In this document: piece by piece, positions 1 through 8,295 of the stretch | Numbering within the stretch: position 1 is the first letter of the stretch | How the letters are laid out: every line of letters begins with the position of its first letter | NCBI RefSeq assembly: GCF_014652615.1 | Contig: NZ_BMZD01000012.1 | Span: forward strand, 1 to 48,662 | Direction of reading: 5' to 3' | DNA: 48,662 bases | Source of the DNA: Novosphingobium arvoryzae | GTDB taxonomy: Bacteria; Pseudomonadota; Alphaproteobacteria; Sphingomonadales; Sphingomonadaceae | The notes under the pieces: model-generated | The model's database searches: none | The model's input: the letters and a program-made list of their open reading frames with translations, nothing else | What the model was told of the DNA's origin: nothing | Position numbers and translations under genes: made by a program

Positions 1-2
1 AT

Positions 3-965
3 GACAGTGACCGCAAGAAGGTTCTGGACTGGATCGAGGCCAATGCCGACGTCTCGATGACGCTGGATGTGCCCACCGGCCCCGTCGTGAAGAACCCTAC
101 GAAGTACCGTTACAAGTCGACCGAGGCGTGCCTGTCTGCCACGATGGAGCATCTTCGCTACTTCCACCGCAACCGTACGCCCAGGAAGGTGCGCTTCCTC
201 AATGTCTTGCAAGGCAACACGCCTGCTGAAGCCGATATCTGGTACGATACGGTGCGCAAGTACAGGTTCGAGGGATGGGCGTTTGCCGGTCTCTTGCGGC
301 ACAATTTCTACGAGCTTTGTCGCCGTCTGCTCATCATGTGGCATGATGGTGAGCTTGAACACACAACCCACATCCATGTGCTGGGGACGAATGAGCTCGA
401 CACCGCTGTGCTGCTGACGGCGTTGCAGCGCACTCTCAAGAAGCGCACGGGTTACGATATCCGCATCTCTTACGATACCAGCACCCCGTGGCGGAGCCTG
501 CGCTTCAATCAGATGATGACGCTGCCCACGTTCGAGCCGGGAAAGATGGTCATGGGCGCTGTCGATGTTCCCGAGCACAAGCGGTTTCTTGGTAGTCCGC
601 TGCCGTGGCCGTGGCCGAGCCCGATTGGCAACAAGATGGTCATGGGCGACTATTGTGTCACGGGCTCGCTGACGAGCAGCTTCTTCCGTGACAGGCTCAG
701 CGAAGTCCTGCTAGCACACCACAACCTCGGCGCATTGTGCTGGGCGATTGCTACGGCAAACCGCTTCTTCGACATCGCGACCATCGACAACAAGTTTCAG
801 TATGGTCGCCCCGAGGGCTCTGCGGTTGAGGTGATCGACGAAATTTTCAAGTCGGGTCAGATGGCCACGCTCGAACGCTACAAGAACACGACCTTCGACC
901 GGCTGCGTCATTCGCAGACCTTCGATGACGGCGATAGCGGGCGTTATTGGGACGAATTGCGTTAA
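3..965 (+). CDS. DpdA-like TGT-fold protein, C-terminal part (5' end outside window)
   Basis: The frame is open from the left edge, so the true start lies outside the window; about 320 residues are visible. The motif LQGNTPAEAD followed by EGWAFAGLL matches the late (beta/alpha)8 segment of tRNA-guanine transglycosylases (VQGG...GYAIGGL). The earlier MTLDVPTG sits where TGTs have their catalytic Asp segment. The overall look is closest to phage and bacterial DpdA proteins, which insert 7-deazaguanine bases into DNA; that function is inferred from the family. No preQ0 synthesis gene or other dpd partner lies nearby in the window. A second, broken copy of its 3' end lies at 7037-7395. A strong terminator follows at 1084. 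Confidence 0.6.
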   Translation, partial: DSDRKKVLDWIEANADVSMTLDVPTGPVVKNPTKYRYKSTEACLSATMEHLRYFHRNRTPRKVRFLNVLQGNTPAEADIWYDTVRKYRFEGWAFAGLLRHNFYELCRRLLIMWHDGELEHTTHIHVLGTNELDTAVLLTALQRTLKKRTGYDIRISYDTSTPWRSLRFNQMMTLPTFEPGKMVMGAVDVPEHKRFLGSPLPWPWPSPIGNKMVMGDYCVTGSLTSSFFRDRLSEVLLAHHNLGALCWAIATANRFFDIATIDNKFQYGRPEGSAVEVIDEIFKSGQMATLERYKNTTFDRLRHSQTFDDGDSGRYWDELR

Positions 966-1083
966 TCCCCCTTCGCCAACCTCCGTCACGGCAAGCTGCC
1001 CGACAGCGGTGACGAGGACCGCGCCTACTGAACCATAACATAAAACCTAGCTGCACGGTTTCTGCCTACGTGCGGCCACCTTC

Positions 1084-1124
1084 ATGGCATGGCGCTTGGG
1101 AGCATTGCGCCATGCCATTTTTTT
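1084..1124 (+). terminator. Rho-independent terminator after dpdA-like gene
   Basis: A perfect 12-bp stem (1084-1095 with 1107-1118, half-site ATGGCATGGCGC) with an 11-nt loop is followed by a run of T. It lies about 120 nt past the stop codon. An almost identical hairpin follows the dpdA fragment at 7512-7548, so it belongs to the duplicated block. Confidence 0.85.
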
Positions 1125-1135
1125 GAGTGACTCAA
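1123..1135. repeat. 13-bp palindrome TTGAGTNACTCAA, copy 1
   Basis: A perfect palindrome immediately after the T-run of the terminator. Related sites lie at 7547-7559 (after the duplicate terminator), 15121-15133 (after another hairpin), and inside both recombinase genes at 5560-5572 and 9864-9876. It could be a recombination or protein-binding site; this is inference. Confidence 0.4.
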
Positions 1136-1181
1136 GGTGACTGGCCCGGAAGGATATCGCTGATCAGGTCTTAATTTGACA

Positions 1182-1778
1182 TCAAGGAGTACATTGCTCC
1201 AACATACCCCTTAGCGCAGCAGAAGAGCCTTTTAGTACAAAGGTTTCGTTTGCTAAGTTCCCGGTTTGATCTTTCGACAATAAGTCGAAAGAAACTGATA
1301 CACCTGATTTAAGCCCTGGGATAATTTCCCTAAATACATCAAGATGGTCTTGTGAGTCTGGGGAAAGCGTAAATGTCCAATATCCTCCATCTACGTCTCC
1401 GTAAACAGTGGTCATGATAGGATAACCCTCAACACCATCACTAACCGCAATAACTGCATTAAAAATTTTCGAAATCCCTTTTGAACCCAAACTTTGGCTG
1501 CGGATATCTCGAGGAATTCTTGCCGCTGGAATTATAATTTCAATTGATCCATCGAGCCTGTCAATTCCATTAAAGGATTTGCAATCGCCGAGGGAAAAAT
1601 TGGTGTAGTCGTAAACTATAAATTGCGATCCATTCCTATTGCTAACTCCACTTCGCGGAGCATTAGGATCGCCTGCTATTACAGGACTCCATTTCGACGA
1701 GCTTAAGGTACTGTATTGGGCGTAGGCTGGAAAAGGCAAAATAAACGAAAATGATAATATAAACTTTAAAATTTTCAT
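1182..1778 (-). CDS. Secreted protein of unknown function
   Basis: 198 residues. The first about 20 residues form a clear Sec signal peptide (KILKFILSFSFILPFPAYAQ, cleavage after AYA), so the product is probably periplasmic or exported. The C-terminus has a GSSAALRGMLEQC pattern common in small alphaproteobacterial exported proteins of unknown function. No catalytic motif was recognised. Base composition is AT-rich compared with the core genes to the right. It lies 40 nt downstream of the 430-residue exported protein on the same strand, so the two may be co-transcribed. The dpdA terminator faces its 3' end. Confidence 0.7.
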   Translation of the reverse strand: MKILKFILSFSFILPFPAYAQYSTLSSSKWSPVIAGDPNAPRSGVSNRNGSQFIVYDYTNFSLGDCKSFNGIDRLDGSIEIIIPAARIPRDIRSQSLGSKGISKIFNAVIAVSDGVEGYPIMTTVYGDVDGGYWTFTLSPDSQDHLDVFREIIPGLKSGVSVSFDLLSKDQTGNLANETFVLKGSSAALRGMLEQCTP

Positions 1779-1817
1779 GTAATTTCTCCAATTACCTGGA
1801 AATATAATTAATTTAAT

Positions 1818-3110
1818 TTACCTCGACGTATAAATTACACCGTATTGCGCAACCTGTCGCTGGTAGATAACGTTTCCCGACCTATCGAAAATCCTCAGAC
1901 CAAGCTTCACCGTTCTGTGAGAATTTTGAATTTTTATGGAAAACTTCTGCTTTAGAGGTATTTCTATTCCCCTTTGTTGTTGGATGAAATTTCCCGCGAT
2001 TTCGTGAGGTTTGTATAAAGCGTAGGCGCCGCCGTTATTGATTTCAAGCTCAGTAGCAGCACCTGAATCTGAACCAGCAAAGCAAGCTAGGACGTTGATA
2101 TTCTCCCATCCATTGAGACCGCATGAGATTACCGCGACATAAGGATAGATACGAGCAATCCTCGCTTGCTCAGCTCTTCGAGCGACTGCTTGCTGCGCTT
2201 CCTGTCTCGCCATTTCGGCTTTTCGTTGAGCCACCCAAGCTAAACGCAATCGTCTCGCCTCGGCAATGGTTACGCCCTTATCTTTAGCATCGGACTCATC
2301 CCTCAGAAATTCGAGCAGCGCCCCGTCTCCAGCTTTGCCAAAGTACATTTTCTCGAGGTCAGACGGTATCTCAACGCCTGCCGCACTCATACGTGCTTCA
2401 GCAGCCTTTAATTGCGCAACCGTCGAAATTCCATAATTGAGATAATAGCGAACCCACTGATCGAGAAATGGAGAGCCTTTATATCTAGAAAAATTTGGCC
2501 CGCTAGAGAAATACTCACGTATAAGAACGTTGCCGCCACTTCCCGAAATTTGCGGCTGACAAACGTTCAAAAATATAGAGTGATACATTCCTCCAGTGTC
2601 GACCTTTACAACTTTTCCTAGCGATTTTGTATAAAGATATGTCCGACCATTAGATACGCCTTGTGAGGCCAAATTTCCTACGTATGGAGTGATCTTGGTC
2701 CAAGTCACGGTTTGGTTTTGGCAACTGACGTTGACCGTAACGATCATGGACATAAATCCATCTTGCTGGCCGCCGTAACCAACCCCTTCATTTTTAAAGT
2801 CAATCAATATGCGGTGAAGGCTGGGGTCACTTAACGGTGGATATTTTTGACCGTCAATTTTGACAAAGTAGGTTTTCGCAATCCGATCATCGAAAATCGG
2901 GATTGCCCTATGCACGGGCTTCTGGCTTTGAGTGTTGGGTGCGGCATTTCCAGCAGCACGGTTTCGGGGCGTTGGATCTCCACGGAAGCCTGGCTGCTGA
3001 GACCATAGAGGCTGGGTGCTAAATATTGTTCCGATGGCCAATAGCGCAACAGCCCTTCGGCGTGTGATGCCTAGGAGAAATCGTTCAAATATTTGACGTG
3101 GAATAGTCAT
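1818..3110 (-). CDS. Exported protein of unknown function, 430 residues
   Basis: The N-terminus is basic (ITRRR) and followed by a hydrophobic stretch (about residues 17-37, ending LWSQQ), which reads as a signal peptide or anchor. Residues about 285-315 are rich in Arg, Ala and Glu (QRKAEMARQEAQQAVARRAE) and probably form a charged helix or coiled coil. A C-terminal beta-rich stretch (about 375-430) may be a small domain. No family was recognised. The gene is AT-rich and lies in the cargo block between the dpdA-like gene and recombinase copy 1. Confidence 0.65.
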   Translation of the reverse strand: MTIPRQIFERFLLGITRRRAVALLAIGTIFSTQPLWSQQPGFRGDPTPRNRAAGNAAPNTQSQKPVHRAIPIFDDRIAKTYFVKIDGQKYPPLSDPSLHRILIDFKNEGVGYGGQQDGFMSMIVTVNVSCQNQTVTWTKITPYVGNLASQGVSNGRTYLYTKSLGKVVKVDTGGMYHSIFLNVCQPQISGSGGNVLIREYFSSGPNFSRYKGSPFLDQWVRYYLNYGISTVAQLKAAEARMSAAGVEIPSDLEKMYFGKAGDGALLEFLRDESDAKDKGVTIAEARRLRLAWVAQRKAEMARQEAQQAVARRAEQARIARIYPYVAVISCGLNGWENINVLACFAGSDSGAATELEINNGGAYALYKPHEIAGNFIQQQRGIEIPLKQKFSIKIQNSHRTVKLGLRIFDRSGNVIYQRQVAQYGVIYTSR

Positions 3111-3249
3111 AGATTTTGCGCAAAACCTCCAGCTAGTGGGCAGCTTTTAAGATCGACCTAGGTTTCCCCCCTAACTGCACTAAAGCCATACGATGCTCAA
3201 ACCTACCGTATCATCAGCGAACGCCTGACGCTTCACCATGCCAGACAAG

Positions 3250-3741
3250 CTAATCTTCACAGGATTTACCTTCATATTGCTGTCTATGATTCTGGTATTC
3301 TTTTCCATTCCATCGTTCGACTGGGAAACAAAAGCCAGGTCCGCCAATTTCGATGTCAGGCCATCCTCCAACACCTTTCGTGGTTAAAAATTTCGGTATA
3401 CCAATGCCAGATGCCATAAGCTTCCAGGAACCATCGATCTGCTTGCTAACTAGGTCAAAAGTAGTGCCTGCCATTCCATAACAGTAACTACTTTCTTCTG
3501 TTATGATCGCTTCTGGCCGTGCATCACCGTTCAGATCTCCCACAATTTTGACGGCGCCTGCTGTATAACCAGGCCCCTCATGATCCTCACACTTGCGCCA
3601 CTGACCGCCAACCAAATTGTAGCCCGCTGCGCGAAATGCCGAGGATTTATCTTGAGCTAAAAATGAATAACCTTGTGCGTGCGCCGATGAAGCGCAGGTG
3701 GCGAACAACGAAAAAGATATTAAAGCAAACATTGGCCGCAT
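3250..3741 (-). CDS. Secreted protein with FG-GAP/VCBS-like calcium loop
   Basis: 163 residues with a Sec signal peptide (about residues 1-22, ending SSAHAQ). The segment GDLNGDARPEAII resembles the Asp-rich calcium loop of FG-GAP/VCBS beta-propeller repeats. Only one repeat is present, so it is not a full propeller. Four or five Cys residues suggest disulfides outside the cytoplasm. The ribosome-binding region just upstream is a run of eight C on the plus strand (eight G in the mRNA, 3748-3755), a tract that could slip. Function unknown. Confidence 0.65.
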   Translation of the reverse strand: MRPMFALISFSLFATCASSAHAQGYSFLAQDKSSAFRAAGYNLVGGQWRKCEDHEGPGYTAGAVKIVGDLNGDARPEAIITEESSYCYGMAGTTFDLVSKQIDGSWKLMASGIGIPKFLTTKGVGGWPDIEIGGPGFCFPVERWNGKEYQNHRQQYEGKSCED

Positions 3742-4037
3742 AATGCGCCCCCCCCTTTATTCAAAAATAACAATAATATATTCAATAGCCGTGATTATAG
3801 GTCATTGGATAAGAGGTCGTGGAATGCAAGAGGCGCTTTTTGAAACGCTGAAATGCTAGGCGCTCCACGCCCCTGACGATGGTCCTTCGGTGTGGGCAGC
3901 CACTTGCTCCTACTAGCTTCCACAAACCACATAAGCGCACACCATTGTCAGTACGAAAGGCACTGACTTGTTCATAGCGTCTCCCCAGCAAACATACTGA
4001 CCACACAAATGAACAACCGCCGCGGCGGCTGCGCCCC
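3742..4037. other. Gap with no convincing gene
   Basis: About 300 nt without a supported full-length gene. On the minus strand a start with a good GGGGAGA ribosome site at 3975 encodes a 20-residue signal-like peptide and stops at 3913. This could be a very small lipoprotein-like peptide or the remnant of a broken exported protein gene. Confidence 0.4.
3913..3975 (-). pseudogene. Signal-peptide-like short ORF, probable remnant
   Basis: ATG with a ribosome site GGGGAGA 5-6 nt upstream, then MNKSVPFVLTMVCAYVVCGS and a TAG stop. The peptide resembles a signal sequence with a lipobox-like VVC. The frame continues for only about 17 codons after the stop before a second stop. It is either a tiny lipoprotein or the 5' end of a decayed gene; the second reading is favoured. 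Confidence 0.3.
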
Positions 4038-4511
4038 TCAAGGCACCTGAAGGCGCCACGGACACCTCTTCCAAGTTGTCGCAGAGCCATCGCTCTCATA
4101 TTGAAGCTTCCCATCATCGTTGACGGAGAGCGTTACGCCAACCTGGAACTCTTCACCTTCTGCTGCGCACGCTAATTTGCCATTGTATTGTCCCTTACGG
4201 GGGATCGCGGGCTTGGCGGAGCAATAGCTTTCATAGCGATCGACGCGATCACGGGTGATAGTCATGACGATGTCGCTTAGCTCCCCTTTGCCGGGGCACT
4301 TCGATTCGTCAGGTATCCATTGGCCATAAAGTGTTGGAAGCTCCTTTGGGGGCTCGACCTTGGCTACTGGAACCTCTGTAGGTGCCGCCGGGAGCGGTGC
4401 AACTGATGCCGTTTCCGTGGGAACGGCGGAGGTTTCATTGTTTCCCGGTTCCGATCCGCAAGCGGCTAAAAGCGCCAAAAGTGACGTTGAAATGATGAAG
4501 TGCCTTATCAT
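4038..4511 (-). CDS. Small lipoprotein of unknown function
   Basis: About 157 residues. The start at 4511 (MIRHF) is preferred to the upstream ATG because it gives a compact lipoprotein signal, with lipobox LLAAC near residue 18. A Pro/Thr/Ala-rich linker follows, as is usual after the lipidated Cys, then a C-terminal domain containing LYGQWIPDESKCPGKGE and three further Cys. The product is probably anchored in the membrane facing the periplasm. No enzyme motif was seen. It is the first of three lipoprotein genes in the cargo region (also 5906 and 7617). Confidence 0.7.
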   Translation of the reverse strand: MIRHFIISTSLLALLAACGSEPGNNETSAVPTETASVAPLPAAPTEVPVAKVEPPKELPTLYGQWIPDESKCPGKGELSDIVMTITRDRVDRYESYCSAKPAIPRKGQYNGKLACAAEGEEFQVGVTLSVNDDGKLQYESDGSATTWKRCPWRLQVP

Positions 4512-4781
4512 TTTTCTGACCCTCTTTATTCCCACAAACCTTCCGTCGACAGAACGTTTCGTTGCAAAGCATAACCCGGCAGTATGGCCAGTGCAGACAG
4601 CAGAGCAGACACTGGACCTACCCTCATCGATCGCATCCCAAAAACGAATTAGTATTTGTATCTAGTAAGGTCGAGCCTCATTATGGTCAGTTTCAATATC
4701 GTTAGGGTACTAGCGCATCGCGGCGTAGGCTGCTACCAATTGTTTTCATATATGAAAGTGCTGCGACCGGGGAAAGCGAGA

Positions 4782-5222
4782 ATGAGGCTTACGTACAACA
4801 TCAAAGCTTTGGCGACAGCGGTGCTCGTTACAGCGGCCTCTTTGGGATCGCCAACGCTTGCTGGAGCAACGGCGGGCGCCGTAAACGCTAATGCGGCTCC
4901 AGCAAAGGGCACCTCCCAACGAGCTGCAATCATGGATGCGGTTCGTCCTGCCGTTGAGCGAGAGCTTGGCGGTAGCATCGAGTTTGTCATCCAATGTGTT
5001 GCCGTCAGCGCAGGCCGTGCATACGTTATTGCCGAACCTCAGCGTCGGGGTGGAGGCAAGATTCGGTATTACGAAGATGATTATCCCTTCGGCATCACCG
5101 TCGTTTCTACGCTGGCCTTCCGGTCAGGAAACTGGGTTCTGTTGAAGCATGTGATTGGCGACTCCGACGTTTGGTATTTTGACGGTGCACCAGCCAGCCT
5201 GCGGACTGCTCGTTGCTACTGA
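4782..5222 (+). CDS. Secreted protein of unknown function (plus-strand cargo)
   Basis: About 146 residues from ATG 4782, which follows a purine-rich GGGGAAAGCGAGA. Upstream ATGs in frame would put the signal peptide internally and are rejected. Residues 1-30 form a Sec signal ending in TLAGA. The mature part has ELGGSIEFVIQCVAVSAGRAYVIAEPQ and a Cys near the end, giving one possible disulfide. It is the only plus-strand cargo gene and converges with recombinase copy 1, whose 3' end is 59 nt away. Function unknown. Confidence 0.6.
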   Translation: MRLTYNIKALATAVLVTAASLGSPTLAGATAGAVNANAAPAKGTSQRAAIMDAVRPAVERELGGSIEFVIQCVAVSAGRAYVIAEPQRRGGGKIRYYEDDYPFGITVVSTLAFRSGNWVLLKHVIGDSDVWYFDGAPASLRTARCY

Positions 5223-5281
5223 TTGATTACGCAAGGAATCTCGCTCATTGATCGGACTGAAAAATTTGAGTGCTGCGAAAC

Positions 5282-5836
5282 CTAGGCGGCATTCGCCGCG
5301 TTCCTGAGTTGCTCATCCGACACCGCGCAATAAATTGCGGTTGTTTGGATCGATGAGTGCCCCATGAGCTGCTGGATCGTGGCCATGCCAATGCCCAGCT
5401 CGTTCTTTCTCGTGGCAAACGTTCGCCGCCCTGCGTGACTACTCGTGTCAATGCCCGCTGCGCGGTAGATGGATTTGATCCTCGTAGAGAGTGTGACTGT
5501 GCACATGTGCCGACCCGTGCGCGAGCTGGCGATCAAGGGCGCTGTGTCCAGTCGATTTTTTGAGTTACTCACGAAAACCGTCAAAATCTTGCGCAGCTCG
5601 TCCCCGACAAACACCCGCCGTGACCGATTGCCCTTGGTCTGGTGCTTGGCGAGGTGAATGATGTCCACTGCCCGGCCATCAAGCCCCCTCACGTCGCCAA
5701 TCGTCAGTGCTGCGATTTCACCGACACGCATGCCGCCCATGATGCTGAGTGCCAATGCCAGCTTGTCACGCTGCCCCTTACCACCGACTTCGATCACGTA
5801 GGCATAGGCAATATGGGTTTGGGCGGCGCTGCCCAC
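5282..5836 (-). CDS. Short tyrosine recombinase, copy 1 (N-terminus altered)
   Basis: Catalytic domain of a tyrosine recombinase/integrase with a full active set visible: R37 (MRVGE), K68 (HQTKG), H134..R137 (HAGRR), H160 (MGHSS) and Y169 (IYC). It is closely similar to copy 2 (9586-10152) from GQRDKLALAL to the end. The first about 20 residues are unrelated to copy 2, and the only start in this frame is GTG at 5836, so the 5' end appears replaced or broken. No core-binding N-terminal domain is encoded. It may be an inactive relic or a recombinase with a swapped N-terminus. Confidence 0.65.
   Translation of the reverse strand: MGSAAQTHIAYAYVIEVGGKGQRDKLALALSIMGGMRVGEIAALTIGDVRGLDGRAVDIIHLAKHQTKGNRSRRVFVGDELRKILTVFVSNSKNRLDTAPLIASSRTGRHMCTVTLSTRIKSIYRAAGIDTSSHAGRRTFATRKNELGIGMATIQQLMGHSSIQTTAIYCAVSDEQLRNAANAA
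5560..5572. repeat. TTGAGTNACTCAA-like site inside recombinase copy 1
   Basis: TTGAGTTACTCAC differs from the perfect palindrome at the last base. It encodes the SNSK segment of the recombinase on the minus strand, so similarity to the sites at 1123 and 7547 may be chance. Confidence 0.25.
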
Positions 5837-5905
5837 TCGTTGCGTGAGGCCAGCGTTTCGACAGCGAGCACATAAAGCCCTTATGAGCCATTTTTAAATC
5901 TATAA

Positions 5906-6457
5906 TCAATCGCGATTTAAATTATGGCCTAATTTGCACGTTATCGCCCATATATCACCTGATTCACTCGAATCTATATCGCGCTGTTCGGATTTTGTAA
6001 GAATTTGAGTCAGGATTTTCTCTCGATTTTCAATACCAATTTTCATATTGGGCAATACTGTAGAATTATTACCTCTTTTTTCATCGGAAATAAATTTGTA
6101 AACACCATTTTTTATTAAAACGGTTCCATATTCAGATCGATATTTATCACCCGTGGAGCGGAAACCATTATCATCCATATTCACCGAATACACAAAATTT
6201 TGGTAATCACCTGTCACCACCCCATTATTATCGATCAGATTGCTCAGGGTGATGCGCTGAATTGCCGCATCTGGACTTCCAGTATCGCAATCCCATTTCT
6301 CATCAGCTAACTTCTTAGCCGATATCTCTTCGGTCGGCATAGGAGATGCCACCGACACAGCCGGTGCCTCTGATGGCGCAGGCTTGTCAGATGGATCATT
6401 TGAGCCACAAGCAGAAACGAACGCCAACAACGGCATCACAAAATGCACCTTCTTCAT
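5906..6457 (-). CDS. Lipoprotein of unknown function
   Basis: 183 residues. The signal peptide ends in lipobox FVSAC (Cys about residue 17), followed by a Ser/Pro/Ala-rich linker (GSNDPSDKPAPSEAP). The mature domain has KWDCDTGSPDAAIQRITLSNLIDNNG and is Asn/Asp-rich, with a final Cys pair to W-CD. A GGGGAG ribosome site lies 4-5 nt before ATG 6457. The gene is strongly AT-rich in its 3' half, unlike core genes. It sits between recombinase copy 1 and the recombinase fragment at 6983, 11 nt downstream of the next exported protein gene. No known family was recognised. Confidence 0.7.
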   Translation of the reverse strand: MKKVHFVMPLLAFVSACGSNDPSDKPAPSEAPAVSVASPMPTEEISAKKLADEKWDCDTGSPDAAIQRITLSNLIDNNGVVTGDYQNFVYSVNMDDNGFRSTGDKYRSEYGTVLIKNGVYKFISDEKRGNNSTVLPNMKIGIENREKILTQILTKSEQRDIDSSESGDIWAITCKLGHNLNRD

Positions 6458-6468
6458 TATACTCCCCT

Positions 6469-6837
6469 TCAGTAGACGCAGATTTTATCGTATTGCCCAA
6501 CCCAACAAGCTGGCTTATTCTTTTGCCTGGTCAATTCAGCACCATTACGACTGACGTCATTCTTTCTAGTGTATGAATAAAATGCTTTATTGGGCATGTT
6601 ATTCGAAGAAGCACCAACCCATACCGCAATGGACTCCAGCTCACCGATCAGATTTCGCCTCTTGTCTACAGCCGAAATCTCAAAACTGCCGTGTTCCATT
6701 AAAGCAAAATTGCATGGGCCACTGTAAGAGCCTTCGCCATCAATGACGAGCTCACATCGTGCGGCCTTAGCCTCAGCCGCCGCCGAGAACGCGGTTACCC
6801 CACAGACCGCTGCGATAAGTGCCAATGATCCCTTCAT
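6469..6837 (-). CDS. Secreted small protein of unknown function
   Basis: 122 residues from ATG 6837, chosen because an AAGGATG ribosome site lies 5-7 nt upstream and a signal peptide begins right there (MKGSLALIAAVCGVTAF, cleavage near AEAKA). The mature part has four Cys (RCEL, GPC, PACW, ICVY), consistent with disulfides in the periplasm, and a SYSGPC...E-HG motif seen in small exported alphaproteobacterial proteins. It probably shares a transcript with the downstream lipoprotein (5906-6457). Confidence 0.65.
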   Translation of the reverse strand: MKGSLALIAAVCGVTAFSAAAEAKAARCELVIDGEGSYSGPCNFALMEHGSFEISAVDKRRNLIGELESIAVWVGASSNNMPNKAFYSYTRKNDVSRNGAELTRQKNKPACWVGQYDKICVY

Positions 6838-6982
6838 TTTTTCATCCTTATGCCGCAAACAGTGCCCCATTGATTTCAAATATGAAATTGTTGCACTTAA
6901 GATGTGGTTTGGCAACGGTGGAGGTGAGAATAAGGACGACGTCAAGGAACCCGCAGTCAAAGGCCTTGCATGTCACACCGCC

Positions 6983-7044
6983 TCACCCCGCGTTCGCCGC
7001 ATTCCTGAGCTGCTCATCCGACACATGGCAGTACAGAGCCGTGG
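6983..7044 (-). pseudogene. Tyrosine recombinase 3' fragment (copy 3)
   Basis: The minus strand encodes TALYCHVSDEQLRNAANAG and a stop, the same C-terminal end, including the nucleophilic Tyr, as recombinase copy 2. Homology ends abruptly at the join with the dpdA fragment, at a short shared GCCGTGGC. It is a relic of recombination rather than a working gene. Confidence 0.85.
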
Positions 7045-7395
7045 CCCAGCCCGATTGGTGATCGCATGGTCATGGGCGACTTCTGTGTTCCCGGCCACCG
7101 TCACACCCGGCACTACCGTGATCTCCTCAGCGAAACGCTGGCCGCGCACCACAACCTCGGGGCACTATGCTGGGCGATTGCTACGGCAAATCGCTTCTTC
7201 GACATCGCGACCATCGACAACAAGTTTCAGTATGGTCGCCCCGAGGGCTCTGCGGTTGAGGTGATCGACGAGATTTTCAAGTCGGGTCAGATGGCCACGC
7301 TGGAACGCTACAAGAACACGACCTTCGACCGCCTGCGTCATTCGCAGACCTTCGATGACGGCGATAGCGGACGCTATTGGGACGAGTTGCGCTAA
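7037..7395 (+). pseudogene. DpdA-like gene 3' fragment (second copy)
   Basis: From about 7050 the plus strand encodes the last about 115 residues of the protein at 3-965, with nearly identical sequence from HHNLGALCWAIATANRF to GRYWDELR. The middle part (GDFCVPGHRHTRHYRD) differs more than the end. The catalytic TGT barrel is missing, so it cannot be functional alone; ATG 7066 could open a 109-residue product. The homology continues past the stop through the terminator at 7512. Confidence 0.85.
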
Positions 7396-7511
7396 CCCCG
7401 TCGCAAACCTGCGTCACGGCAAGCTGCCGGACAGCGGTGACCAGGACCGCGCTTACTGAACCATCTCATAAGTCTGAACTGTCTTGCCGTCAGCCGTTAT
7501 ACGGTGACCTC

Positions 7512-7548
7512 TGGCATGGCGCAGACGCTCCTGCGCCATGCCATTTTT
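7512..7548 (+). terminator. Rho-independent terminator after dpdA fragment
   Basis: A perfect 12-bp stem (7512-7523 with 7532-7543, half-site TGGCATGGCGCA) with an 8-nt loop and five T. It corresponds to the terminator at 1084; the stem is kept although the loop has diverged, which suggests selection on the structure. Confidence 0.85.
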
Positions 7549-7559
7549 GAGTAACTCGA
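7547..7559. repeat. TTGAGTNACTCAA-like palindrome, copy 2
   Basis: TTGAGTAACTCGA directly after the duplicate terminator, one change from the perfect palindrome at 1123-1135. Its place relative to the hairpin is conserved. Confidence 0.35.
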
Positions 7560-7616
7560 ATAAGCTCGAGCCATAAATCCCTTGCGTGAAGCCTTCTCCA
7601 GCTCAACCCGCTCGTG

Positions 7617-8180
7617 CTATTTGCCACCTTTTTTCTTATTATCCTGGGGCCTAGCGTTTAAAAGCTCAATTGCGAACTCAGGCTCAGTCATGGAGCCTCT
7701 CTCTGTAAAGCTATATTCAATGAAATAATCTTCATCATCACCCTCTCTAAATGCCCCAGATATAATCATTATTGATCCTAACCTTGCATTGGCAATATTA
7801 TTGTAACTCTCATGATTAGGCTCTACAGTTGCACGCATCAATATCTGTGGGTGTTCAGGAATAACAAATTCTACAGAAGCTTCTCCATCTGTATCTGTTA
7901 CAACATTTTTAAGTTTCACTTCCCAATTTTCAAACTCATTGGGGAAAGAGGAGATTATCTCTTTTCTTTCTTTTCGCACCAATGTCATTGCCGCTTGATT
8001 CTGGGTGCTGCTTTTAGTTTTATATTTTTTCTCAAGTCTAGACAATTCATCGCCAAAAGTTTCTATATTTAAAAGCTCTCTTTTTTTATTTAATTCTACA
8101 TTTTGACTTTTGCCTTCCTCGCCGCAACCACCCACCGCAATCGATGAAATAAGTGCCAAAGGCATGAGCAATTTTTTCAA
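7617..8180 (-). CDS. Lipoprotein of unknown function, AT-rich
   Basis: 187 residues with a lipoprotein signal (MKKLLMPLALISSIAVGGC, lipobox VGGC, Cys at residue 19). Residues about 25-75 are Lys/Glu-rich and helical (LNKKRELLN...LSRLEKKYKT), followed by a beta-rich region (VEFVIPEHPQILMRATVEP). It ends in a Lys-rich tail. The gene is among the most AT-rich of the window, pointing to a foreign origin. It occupies the cargo position of the second dpdA-cargo-recombinase unit. No family recognised. Confidence 0.7.
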   Translation of the reverse strand: MKKLLMPLALISSIAVGGCGEEGKSQNVELNKKRELLNIETFGDELSRLEKKYKTKSSTQNQAAMTLVRKERKEIISSFPNEFENWEVKLKNVVTDTDGEASVEFVIPEHPQILMRATVEPNHESYNNIANARLGSIMIISGAFREGDDEDYFIEYSFTERGSMTEPEFAIELLNARPQDNKKKGGK

Positions 8181-8295
8181 TTTAATCTCCTTTATTCGAA
8201 TATTATACGGATTTTGTATTTACAATTCACATTTTATAAAATCACTATTTTACAAGTAAAAATGAAAATGCATTGTGTACCCAATATACAGATGA

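Noticed and set aside
1..60. ATG at position 1 as a gene start
   Set aside because: That frame meets a stop at 58-60; the real frame (from base 3) is open to the edge.
3782..4117. 111-residue minus-strand ORF overlapping the lipoprotein
   Set aside because: Out of frame with the lipoprotein gene, Arg-rich, no domain or ribosome site.
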